Translations under genes and position numbers: made by a program | Notes under the pieces: generated by a model | Seen by the model: the letters and a program-made list of their open reading frames with translations, nothing else | What the model was told of the DNA's origin: nothing | Databases searched by the model: none | From: Brachionus koreanus | Lineage: Eukaryota > Rotifera > Eurotatoria > Ploima > Brachionidae | Direction: 5' to 3' | Length of the DNA: 42,313 nt | NCBI GenBank assembly: GCA_016987375.1 | Contig: PJRA01000272.1 | Coordinates: 8,113-50,425, forward strand | Part shown: positions 32,463 to 41,864 of the stretch, one piece after another | Layout of the letters: each line of letters begins with the position of its first letter | Numbering within the stretch: position 1 is the first letter of the stretch

Positions 32463-32797
32463 CTAAGCGTAATCAAATATGATCTTATTGAAAATAGCAG
32501 TTGAACAGGGATAATATCCTAAATTAATAATTAATATTTGGCGCTAAAAAATTGATTTTTAACGCTCAAAATATTTCAATTTGCTGTTTCAAATTTACTA
32601 TAAAAAATATTTGATTTTTTTTAATAGTTTTCAGTCTAAAAAAAAATTTATTTGAAAGATATCAAAGCTTTAAAAAAATATAAATAAAAATTAAACTAAA
32701 CAACATTTTTGTTTAAACAAGTAATATCCAAAATTATTGATTTGATTCTAAAAAACAACTGCGTTGCTTATAAGATCGATTTATGTAAGCATTGAAA

Positions 32798-33244
32798 GAT
32801 TTTGTTGTAGCGCGCCAAATGGCTTGTCATTCGTTACTTAAATTTTATATTTTTTATAATGTTGTTGCCAAGAGTTTATTATTCTATCTAATTAGCGACA
32901 AGTAGTAATAAAATAGAATATAAATGAGAATAAGAAAAAATTTAAATAAAGAACTCAATCTTTTATTCGATCACATTTTATTGGAGCTCTTCACCCTGAG
33001 ATTGGGATGCGCGTAAGAGGGCGTGATCCATTTAACATGGCCAAAGATCTCAAACATACTAAGCAATACGAGCTAGAAGGTATTGGTAAAGTTACAACCA
33101 AGGACAAAAAGGATAATCTAATGGTTGCGTCACAAGATGAAATAACGAAATAAGAACCAATGATAAAATCTTGGCAACAATATTATAACAAATATAATAT
33201 TTAAGTAACGATTGACGAACCATTTGGCGCGCTACAACAGATTT
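32798..33244. mobile_element. Fold-back element with TG...CA ends and Gag-like insert
   Basis: The 437-base unit (32803-33239) begins TGTTGTAGCGCGCCAAATGG and ends with the complement; the arms are about 75-80 bases and over 85% alike. It is flanked by perfect 5-bp duplications GATTT (32798-32802, 33240-33244). TG...CA ends and a 5-bp duplication are LTR-retrotransposon traits, yet the repeats are inverted, not direct. Between the arms lies a Gag-like coding remnant (32968-33153). This combination fits no standard class I can name. Confidence 0.75.
32968..33153 (+). pseudogene. Gag-like fragment inside fold-back element
   Basis: Open frame without its own start, reading SHFIGALHPEIGMRVRGRDP then FNMAKDLKHTKQYELEG to TAA at 33151. 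The FI.GL.PE...V....P....A...E pattern is that of retrotransposon Gag. Only about 60 residues remain, with no zinc knuckle or protease. Confidence 0.5.
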
Positions 33245-33329
33245 ATTGTCTTAATTTTGGATATTATCAAAGAGTTTCATCAAATATCACTAAAAATTAA
33301 AAAAAAAAGATAAAAAGCAAAGCAATTAT

Positions 33330-34010
33330 TTATTATTTATTTATTTAAAGTTTAAGTCCCATGGACAAACTGAAGTATTATATAAAATAAAAAAAAAAAT
33401 AAAAAAAAAAAAAAAAATTATAACCAAATTAAAGTCTTTTTTACAATTATTAATTTAACTAGATGAGTTTATACCTAAGAGAAAAGATTTAGTAGAAAGA
33501 TATATTAAAATAAGACACAATTATATATAAAAATCTATCTTTAGCAGATCATTTAATAAATAAAAAAAATTATGGTAGTTTAGTCTTAATTCCATATTTA
33601 ATTTGATTTGGGAAACAATAAATTTCACTGAATCAACTAGACCACGATTTTCCTCAATAAATAAATGATCAATTATTGCTAGAGAAGTCTTCGAACTATA
33701 AACCAAAAAATCAATATGAGTCTTTTTCTCCACATTATTAAGTTGTTTGCAAAAGGAGGTATTTTTCTGATCAAACTTTTCATAATTTCCGCGAAGGAAG
33801 GTCAAGATATTCCAGCACACTGAGATGTTCTTTACTTGCTTTAAAAAGAATATTTTGTGTTTTGTGTATAGTTGTTCAATCTTCTCCAACTTTAAGGTTT
33901 CTAACAAAGGTCTGATTCTGGAAAATTTCTTGATTCCTATAGCTCTTTTAATTAATAAATTTTGTCTTATGTCTAGTTCATTTAGCTTCTTAAAAAAAAA
34001 ACTAAAATAG
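33330..34010 (-). pseudogene. 5'-truncated LINE: reverse transcriptase C-terminus and tail
   Basis: The minus strand is open from about 34010 to a stop at 33521: KKLNELDIRQNLLIKRAIGI, PLLETLKLEKIEQLYTKHK, then WNILTFLRGNYEKF and SLAIIDHLFIEENRGLVDSV. This resembles the region after the RT domain of CR1/RTE-like LINEs. After the stop comes a short 3' UTR ending GGGACTTAAACTTTAAATAA followed by an AAAT-type simple repeat (near 33330-33355), the usual tail of such elements. No RT active site is present, so this is a truncated insertion. Its upstream edge abuts the duplicated segment that holds small-protein copy B. Confidence 0.7.
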
Positions 34011-34384
34011 TATCTGAAAGTGTATTACAAGTGTGGTCTTTTAGATATTCAACTGAATTTTTTTTTATTTTATGAAAAAATCAATTCTAAATTACTATAT
34101 ATGAATATAAAATAGAATAAATTAATGCATTAAAAATATCACTATCTTTAATTTTAAAATACATTTGAAAATTTATTTTTTATTCGATTTGATTGAAATA
34201 AACTATTACTCGAAATATGACAAATTACATCAGTCAGTATTCTTGTGTGTATGCCTTTTAAGGTATGTGAATTGAAAGAAAGATAAAACTATAGATACTT
34301 TGTATGTATTTTATTTGATTTAAATAAAATTAAATAGCATTATTTCTTTGTTTAGAAAAAAATAAAAATTTTAATTCAATTGAT

Positions 34385-34597
34385 CTACCATAAACCAGTG
34401 AATGGAATAGATGAAGACCATGATGCTTCGGTTGGCAATGAAGCTGCTGGAAGGGACAACGATGAAAAGTCGGCTGGGGTAGCGAATGAAGCTGAGTTGA
34501 AAGAAAGTGGAGTTGGGAATGATGTTTGAGCAAAGTTGTTGTCCAAAGACAATGGAAGAGCAGCTGAAGCGGCAGCAAATGATAAATCAAAAGACAT
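34385..34597 (-). CDS. Ser/Ala/Phe-rich small protein, copy B (70 aa)
   Basis: Single exon, ATG at 34597 and stop at 34385. The sequence starts MSFDLSFAAASAALPLSLDN and ends SIPFTGLW. It is identical in protein to copies C and D; the coding strand differs from them by at least one silent change. TATAAAAAG lies 86 bases upstream, as in C and D. Relative to copy A the order of blocks is conserved. The antisense ORFs over the same bases (34330-34590 in another frame, 34507-34755 on the plus strand) are shadows: they are present only because the DNA is duplicated. Function unknown. Confidence 0.75.
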   Translation of the reverse strand: MSFDLSFAAASAALPLSLDNNFAQTSFPTPLSFNSASFATPADFSSLSLPAASLPTEASWSSSIPFTGLW

Positions 34598-34674
34598 TTT
34601 TTAAAAAGATTGTTGTTGGTAGATTAATAATAAAAGTTAATTTATTTATATATTTGAGAAAGAGTTTTGTTTTT

Positions 34675-34683
34675 CTTTTTATA
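34675..34683 (-). promoter_or_regulatory. TATA box of small-protein copy B
   Basis: TATAAAAAG on the minus strand, 86 bases before ATG 34597; position conserved in copies C and D. Confidence 0.55.
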
Positions 34684-35144
34684 CTTGATCGAAAATACAT
34701 CATGCAAGAGAGGCAGATTTTTTCTTTTATCTGCTTTTCTTGTTTGATTGTTTAATAAACTTTGTTTTTAAAAAATATAAAGAAATAAAATGTTGATTTT
34801 TTATCCCTAGAAGATTGTTCAATTGTTTTGTAGGAATGTGTTTATTTATTTTATTTTAGTTTTTATTTTTTGAATTGATCGGTTATTGTTATTTGATCGA
34901 TCCAAAAAAAAGTTAACATTTTTTTGAATTTTTTTAAGTTGATTAATGAAGTGTCAATACTTATTCAAATTTCAATCTCCTTTTTTCAATTTAAATTATA
35001 AAGAGTGTATGCAACCAAATAAATTAAATAATATTTTAAAAATTTTATTTTAAAACAAAAAATAAAATAATTTTAATAGAATATATAAATAGTAATAATA
35101 ATTTAAACATGTCCCTGACATTCGTTAAATGGAGTAAATAAACT

Positions 35145-38100
35145 CTAATGATCCTTACAGTTAAAATTACAGCTTTCCAAACTAGCAAAGTTGTTCTCGT
35201 TAGCATCACATCCACCAAACAAAAAGGTTTCGCATTTTTTACTCTTTGAATTGTAATAATATCGCGGTATTGATTGTTTACAAGGTCCGATCAATTTTTC
35301 TTGTGTACATATGTCAACTTCACACTTGAGACCTAGGTAACCTCTAGGACATTGGCACATTTGATTTCCGTTTTTCGAATAAGGACTTCCTCCATTTTTG
35401 CAATAATTATCCTCACTTTGAGTCTGAATACATTGATTTTGTCCACATGGATTTATAACTTGAATCTCATTTTGTTTTATTTCGCAATTTTTTCCTGTAA
35501 AACCAGATCGGCATTTGCATAAAAAGCCATTATCGTAATTTAGACATATTCCACCGTTTTGACATTGTGCCGACTGGGTTTGACAAAAATTTCTAATTGT
35601 GCATCTTGTTCCTGTCCAACCGTAATTGCAAACACAAAAGAATCCGTTTCCTTGTGGTGCTTGGGCACATCTACCATTTATGCACAAGCCTGATGGACAT
35701 TTAACTTCTTGCTTAACTGGTGCTAGTGTTGTTGTTTGAAAATTGCGCTGAAATTCACATCGAGTTCCGTAAAAATTCGATGGACACTCACATACTCCAG
35801 CTCTGCATACTCCGCTATTTAAACATTGACATGGTAATGGAATGTTTGTTTGACGAGTTGTGGTTACTCCTGCCTTTGTTTGACATCTTGAGCCAGTGTA
35901 CTCGGGTGGACAATAGCACATTACAGTGTATTGATCCTGGCCACGTCGCTTAGTTTGACATGTTCCTTAAAAAAATTTTTTTTTTAATTATTTTCTTAAA
36001 TTATCAATTTAAAGTTATCTATTTTTATTATTTCAGTAATAACAAAAAATTATTTTTTATTTTTAATTAATTATTTTTAGTGTTGGCTAACTAGAATTTC
36101 TAAAAATAGTTTAGACCGTTTTAATGACCACGTAGAAAAAAATTATTTATTTTTAATTTTATTTATCTGACGAATTATTTTCATAACAACCAAATTTTCA
36201 AATTTGAAATTTTTTAAAATTTTGTCATCAAGACGGCCATAACTAGTTATTTGTCTAGTTAAAAAATAATGATTTTGATTAGGTCGTTAAATTTCCTTAA
36301 TTTATTAATAAATATTTTGATAAAATAAAATAATCGAAATTATTGCTTTTAACTTTTTAAATTTTAACTTTTACTCTCTTTAGGGTTCTATTTATGATAA
36401 AGATAATTCGAATTTATGAATTAAAATAACAGATAAATAATTTCTTAAAGTTAATATTAAATTTTATTATTAAAAATTTAAAAAATATACTGCTATTTTA
36501 TTAAAAATAATTTTCGGCCTTCTTTTTTTCTTTTTAAAGACCAAAAGTTTATTTTTTCCTTCATAAATATATTTTTTTAGCCATTGACTTAAGTTGTAAG
36601 AAAATTTCGATTAATAACAGGATGAAAATATTCAAAATATAATAAATTTTGAATTTTTTTATAATATTAAAACTCTTAAAATTTAGACAAATTAGAAAGA
36701 AAATAAAAAATTTCACAAAACTAGTTAATTTTGGTTGCGTTTTTGTCTCGAGTTTTATTAATTATTATTATCATTATTTAAACTGACCATCGATTTTTAA
36801 ACAAAATATTTTCATACTATTTATTTATTATTATTATTAAAAAAAATCTAATTTGATAATTTATCGCATTAATACATGCTGCGAAAATGTATATTAAGAT
36901 TTTGAGTTAATTGCTTATTTAAATCACCGGCTAGAACAAATCATTTTACAATTTAAATTACTTACCACCATTGTAACATGAATTAGTGGCACACAAGTCA
37001 ATTAACTGTCTTGTCTCGCACTGATTGCCAACAAATCCAACCACACAATCACATTGGTAACCGAATCCAGTTGATCTGCATGTAGCTCCATTTTTACATG
37101 GACCACTCGAGCACGGATCGTTTGATTGTTTGTTACCACAATAGCTACTTTGACATAGATTTTGTTGTACATACTGTTCACATTTGGGTCCAGTGTAATT
37201 AACAGGACACGAGCAAATAAAACTTTGTCCTCTGACTTGACAAGTTCCGCCATTTTGACATGGGCTATTAGAACATGGATTAAATTGATAATTATTACCA
37301 CAATAGCTGTTCTGACAAGGATTTTGTTGAACTAAAGTTTCACACTTTCTGCCAGTGTATTTAACAGGACATAGGCAAACTCCGTTGCGACAGGTACCAC
37401 CATTCAAGCATCCACAAGTGTCTAATTTGTTTTGACAAAGATTTCCACTATACCCATTAGTACACAAACAAGCAAAGGGAGTCACATTGGCTATGTTTAA
37501 ATTGACGCATGTACCACCGTTTTGACATGGTCTGTTTAAACAAGGATTTGGCGCTTGAGTAGTTGTAGTTGTTGTTGTAACTGGTGGATTGTACTGGTTA
37601 CAAGTCAAACCAGAATAATTTGGATAACAGATGCAGACAAATTGAACTGAGCTTGGCTGAGTGATTGGGATGCAGCGACCGTTCTGACAAGGATTGTGAG
37701 CACAAGGATTAGCTGGCGTGGTGGATCTAGTAGTGGTAGTTGTTGTTGCTAAAAGTATATTACAAGTAAGACCAGTATAAGCTATTGGACAGACACAAGC
37801 AAATGGTGGATTGGCATTTTGGTCTTTAATAGGAATACAGGTGCCTCCGTGTTGACATGGGTTGTTTGAACAAGGATTTTGGTTTGCTACGCAATTGTTG
37901 CTTTGACACAAATTTTGTTGGACTTGATTTTCACAATATTTTCCAGTATACTTTGAAGGACAAAGACAATAGCCATTTTGCCACCATCCGCCATTTTTGC
38001 AAGGATTTGTTTGGCCACATGTATTCGAAGAGCAGAGATTTTGCTGAACAGGATTTTCGCATGTAAGTCCATTGTGAGAATTTGGACAAATACAAGCATA

Positions 38101-38841
38101 GGGCGGATTTGCATTATCCTTGTTAACAGGTACACATGTTCCACCGTTTTTACATGGATTTTTAGAGCAAGGGTTAACTGGCTGATTGCAGAGAGTTCCT
38201 TGAGTATTGGGTGGACAAACGCACATGAATACTGGATTGTTAACAGACTGGATATTGTAAAGACAAGTACTTCCTTGTGCGCAAGGATTATTTAAACATG
38301 GATTGGGTGCTGGTGCTCTGGTTGTAGTCACAGGACGAGGTGGCGAGTATATTTCACATTTTTTGCCTGAATAATGTACTGGACATTGACATATAAAATT
38401 TTGACTACCAGATGTGACACAGGTTCCGCCATTTTGACAAGGTTTATTTGCACATGGATTGCTTTGCTGTCCACAACTCAGACAAGGGTTTGTCTGGGCA
38501 GGCTTTTCACACCGAACACCAGAAAAATCTTATTTTAAGTTTAGAAAAAAAAAATTATTTCCCTTAATTTTGTATTACTTGGTGAACAAGTGCATCTAAA
38601 AGTGACTCCATCATTTGAGCTACATATTCCGTAATTTAAGCAAGGATTAGGTGAACATGGGTTAACTAAAATTAAGAAAAATTGAGATGTGTAAAATAGT
38701 CAGAGCTATGATTGTACTTGAGGGTTGATTACAAGCGCCTGTTTGTACACATAGAGGCGCTGAGCCGCTATTGTATTGTTGTAACGAGTGTTCAGGCAAC
38801 ACGACTAGTATGAAAAGAGCAATGCTCAAGGATCTAATCAT
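35145..38841 (-). CDS. Secreted multi-EGF protein with C-terminal Kunitz domain
   Basis: Four exons: 38841-38718, 38665-38579, 38528-36966 and 35965-35145, all phases agreeing; 864 aa. Residues 1-20 form a signal peptide (MIRSLSIALFILVVLPEHSL). About 16 EGF-like modules follow, most of the NPCxxxPCxNGGTC...CxCPxxYTGxxCE type; three or four are shortened. Between some modules is a repeated VQQNLCQSxxCG linker, and Thr-rich stretches (up to seven Thr) look O-glycosylated. The last 55 residues are a complete Kunitz/BPTI domain with six cysteines, GPCKQS (Lys at P1, trypsin-like specificity), RYYYN and FGGC. There is no membrane segment after the signal peptide, so it is an extracellular matrix or secreted protein and possible protease inhibitor. 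The last intron is 1.0 kb and featureless. Confidence 0.9.
35966..36965 (-). other. Last intron of the EGF-Kunitz gene
   Basis: 1,000 bases, starting GTAAGT and ending TTTTAAG on the minus strand. AT-rich; I see no nested gene or element ends. Confidence 0.7.
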
Positions 38842-38902
38842 TTTGTTTTTTTATTTTATTAAATTCTATTTTTTTTTTTTGAGTCTAGTTTTGTGTGAAT
38901 TT

Positions 38903-38912
38903 ATATAAACTT
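38903..38912 (-). promoter_or_regulatory. TATA-like element of EGF-Kunitz gene
   Basis: The minus strand reads TTTATATAAA about 65-70 bases upstream of ATG 38841, a reasonable core promoter position. Confidence 0.4.
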
Positions 38913-39103
38913 AAGTTAAATGAATAAGAATAGAGAAATGAATTTTATCAAGCTTGTAGTGGGACTTGAAAAATTGCGACAATCATATCCTCTCTAATTG
39001 GTATTTAAACAAATAATCATGTAATTCGGATTAGATAAGATGATTTTTGTTTAAGGCTATTTGTGCTCAAAGTTTTGTTTATTTTAAATGTTTTTTTTTT
39101 TAA

Positions 39104-39179
39104 AACTATCTTTGAATTTAATCCCACATAACGTCACCCTAATGACTAGGATCGGTGGGCTTTTAATTCAAAGATAAAC
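39104..39179. repeat. Long imperfect hairpin
   Basis: TATCTTTGAATT pairs exactly with AATTCAAAGATA, and further in CCCAC pairs with GTGGG, across a loop of about 27 bases that is GC-richer than the surroundings (AACGTCACCCTAATGACTAG). Size suits a small fold-back element or a pre-miRNA-like structure. The rest of 38915-39485 is AT-rich with no gene. Confidence 0.4.
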
Positions 39180-39938
39180 AATTATTTCAATTATGTAAAT
39201 TTCAAACTATTCAAAATACCAATGCACCTGAGCGCATTATGAAATTCCTTGAAGATAACAAAGATTAAACTAATTTATCCTAAATATCATTTTTAATTGT
39301 GATCAAATAAATTTTTTTATTTTTTTTTTAATTCCTTGAGATGGCAATCAAACTGAATATTATTGGTGATTAAACAAAAACTTTAACAATCATAAGTCAA
39401 ATATTTCAAAGGTTTTAGCCCAATTTTTTATTTAATCTAAAAAATTTCCAAATTTTTACTTTAAAGACAAAATTATTTATTATTTAAATGTTTTTCTAAT
39501 TTAATGATTGAAATATTGGTCAAAAAAAGCGACAAAAAAAATTAACAATAATTCTTAGAGTGTGATTTTACTAAAATTTTTATTATTATATAAAATTTAA
39601 TAAGTTTATTATTCAAATTAAATCTCAAAAAATATTTTTAAAGCCACTTAAAATTCTTATAATTTTATTTAAAAAAGGATAAAATTATTTGTATTTTAAA
39701 CATAAATCGCCAGTATATTCTAGAGAAGGAGAGTCAAATTCGATCAATTCAAAAAATAAAAACTAAAATAAAATAAATAAACACATTCCTACAAAACAAT
39801 TGAACAATCTTCTAGGGATAAAAAATCAACATTTTATTTCTTTATATTTTTTAACAACAAAGTTTATTAAACAATCAAACAAGAAAAGCAGATAAAAGAA
39901 AAAATCTGCCTCTCTTGCATGATGTATTTTCGATCAAG

Positions 39939-39947
39939 TATAAAAAG
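39939..39947 (+). promoter_or_regulatory. TATA box of small-protein copy C
   Basis: TATAAAAAG, 86 bases from the ATG at 40025; same spacing as copies B and D. Confidence 0.6.
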
Positions 39948-40024
39948 AAAAACAAGACTCTTTCTCAAATATATAAATAAATTAACTTTTATTATTAATC
40001 TACCAACAACAACCTTTTTAAAAA

Positions 40025-40237
40025 ATGTCTTTTGATTTATCATTTGCTGCCGCTTCAGCTGCTCTTCCATTGTCTTTGGACAACAACTTTGCTCAAACAT
40101 CATTCCCAACTCCACTTTCTTTCAACTCAGCTTCATTCGCTACCCCAGCCGACTTTTCATCATTGTCCCTTCCAGCAGCTTCATTGCCAACCGAAGCATC
40201 ATGGTCTTCATCTATTCCATTCACTGGTTTATGGTAG
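40025..40237 (+). CDS. Ser/Ala/Phe-rich small protein, copy C (70 aa)
   Basis: Single exon with ATG at 40025, preceded by a short A run, and stop at 40235-40237. Protein identical to copies B and D. It contains Phe-Ala-Gln-Thr-Ser, two Ser-Phe repeats and a Trp end. No signal peptide, cysteine or membrane helix. An AATAAA lies about 70 bases past the stop (near 40306). Gene C points toward gene D across a spacer of about 0.9 kb. Four intact members with at least one clearly diverged argue for a real gene. What it does is unknown. Confidence 0.77.
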   Translation: MSFDLSFAAASAALPLSLDNNFAQTSFPTPLSFNSASFATPADFSSLSLPAASLPTEASWSSSIPFTGLW

Positions 40238-40639
40238 ATCAATTGAATTAAAATTTTTATTTTTTTCTAAACAAAGAAATAATGCTATTTAATTTTATTT
40301 AAATCAAATAAAATACATACAAAGTATCTATAGTTTTATCTTTCTTTCAATTCACATACCTTAAAAGGCATACACACAAGAATACTGACTGATGTAATTT
40401 GTCATATTTCGAGTAATAGTTTATTTCAATCAAATCGAATAAAATATAAATTTTCAAATGTATTCTAAAATTAAAGATAGTGATATTTTTAATGCATTAA
40501 TTTATTTTATTTTATATTCATATTAATAATAATTTAGAATTGATTTTTTCATAAAATAAAAAAAAATTCAGCTGAATATCTAAAAGACCACACTTGTAAT
40601 ACACTTTCAGATACTATTTTAGTTTTTTTTTTTTAATAA

Positions 40640-41344
40640 ATAATTATGGTAATTAGTATTCTTTATCAATTAAATAATTTGCTTTCTTTAACCAATGCTT
40701 CTTTTAAAATATTTTTTTATTATGCATTTTGAACAAAGCAAATATGGATGTTTTTTCATATCGACATCAATTAGCTTAAAATTATCTTTTAACTATTCAG
40801 CTAAAATTTATATTTTTTCTTTGAGCTCGACAAAACGTCTTTAATTGAGTTAAAATTTAGGTAAACAAACAATTGAAAAATATAATAAATTAATGCATCA
40901 AAAATAATAATCATATTATTACTAAATTAATCTACTTTTTTTCCTGAAACAACTGAGTAAGATGCACTTAAATAAATTATAGTTAAAATACCGTATTCCC
41001 TCGTTCGATTATGCTGCATCACAAGTAAAAACACGTCTTTGGACCATGCACCAAAGTAAATCTCGCCCATGCTATTATTTTGTTAACTTAGAGTGCATGC
41101 TCTAATAGCGTAATCACCCGTCAAACACTGAAAGCCTTAGTTTAATGCGTCATCAATACTCGATTTTAAGGAAAAAAATAAAAGATAATTATTTATTTTT
41201 TGTATTTTTTAAAAATAATTTTTTTTAAATTTTTTTAAATCAAAAATTTTTTTTATTTTTTACTTTAAAATCGAGCATTGATGACGCATTAAACTAAGGC
41301 TTTCAGTGTAATAATTTCAAAATATATTTGAAATTTCAAAATAT
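40640..41344. other. Spacer between inverted arms C and D
   Basis: Unique sequence. A locally GC-richer patch lies at about 41000-41120 (CCCTCGTTCGATTATGCTGC, then GAGTGCATGCTC), without a readable ORF. The right part is a palindromic miniature element (41125-41309). No gene seen. Confidence 0.5.
41125..41309. mobile_element. Palindromic MITE (185 bp)
   Basis: ACACTGAAAGCCTTAGTTTA...ATCGATTTTAA-type left arm and its near-exact complement on the right (TTAAAATCGAGCATTGATGA... to CAGTGT) form inverted ends of about 48 bases around an A/T core. CACTG...CAGTG termini could be CACTA- or hAT-like. Flanks share only AA, so the target duplication and class are unresolved. Confidence 0.72.
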
Positions 41345-41565
41345 ATTTGAAATTTATATTTTATTCGATTTGATTGAAATAAACTATTACTCGAAATATG
41401 ACAAATTACATCAGTCAGTATTCTTGTGTGTATGCCTTTTAAGGTATGTGAATTGAAAGAAAGATAAAACTATAGATACTTTGTATGTATTTTATTTGAT
41501 TTAAATAAAATTAAATAGCATTATTTCTTTGTTTAGAAAAAAATAAAAATTTTAATTCAATTGAT

Positions 41566-41778
41566 CTACCATAAACCAGTGAATGGAATAGATGAAGACC
41601 ATGATGCTTCGGTTGGCAATGAAGCTGCTGGAAGGGACAATGATGAAAAGTCGGCTGGGGTAGCGAATGAAGCTGAGTTGAAAGAAAGTGGAGTTGGGAA
41701 TGATGTTTGAGCAAAGTTGTTGTCCAAAGACAATGGAAGAGCAGCTGAAGCGGCAGCAAATGATAAATCAAAAGACAT
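41566..41778 (-). CDS. Ser/Ala/Phe-rich small protein, copy D (70 aa)
   Basis: Single exon, ATG 41778, stop at 41566. Same protein as copies B and C; at the diagnostic silent site it matches C rather than B, and its 5' region also matches C (AGAGTCTTG versus AGAGTTTTG in B). So C and D separated more recently than B. The promoter spacing is conserved. Function unknown. Confidence 0.75.
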   Translation of the reverse strand: MSFDLSFAAASAALPLSLDNNFAQTSFPTPLSFNSASFATPADFSSLSLPAASLPTEASWSSSIPFTGLW

Positions 41779-41855
41779 TTTTTAAAAAGGTTGTTGTTGG
41801 TAGATTAATAATAAAAGTTAATTTATTTATATATTTGAGAAAGAGTCTTGTTTTT

Positions 41856-41864
41856 CTTTTTATA
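41856..41864 (-). promoter_or_regulatory. TATA box of small-protein copy D
   Basis: TATAAAAAG on the minus strand, 86 bases before ATG 41778. Confidence 0.55.

Larger units (their letters stand above)
33991..34881 (-). repeat. Duplicated segment B (inverted relative to segment C)
   Basis: About 891 bases matching 40633-39741 in reverse complement with only scattered differences. It contains small-protein copy B with its promoter and 3' region. The match stops at ATTGATCG (34881) on one side and at a long T/A run on the other. Confidence 0.88.
39490..40633 (+). repeat. Duplicated segment C (pairs with B and D)
   Basis: Bases 39741-40633 match segment B in reverse complement. Bases 39490-about 40460 match segment D (42313-41345) in reverse complement. 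C is therefore the common denominator: it shares one flank with D that B lacks and another flank with B that D lacks. Confidence 0.88.

Noticed and set aside
33380..33420. Poly(A) run read as the tail of a plus-strand retrocopy
   Set aside because: The adjacent LINE is on the minus strand and already has its own AAAT-type tail, and no plus-strand coding sequence precedes the run.
34330..34755. Overlapping ORFs of 82-86 codons (plus strand 34507-34755; minus frame 34330-34590), repeated at 39867-40292 and 41511-41936
   Set aside because: They overlap the Ser/Ala/Phe-rich gene in other frames and recur only because the whole segment is duplicated. They are Leu/His- or Lys/Phe-rich shadow readings, and the diverged copy A does not preserve them.
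37002..38295. Several ORFs of 69-105 codons on both strands inside the EGF gene
   Set aside because: They are out-of-frame shadows of the cysteine-rich exon; the main frame has clear EGF spacing.
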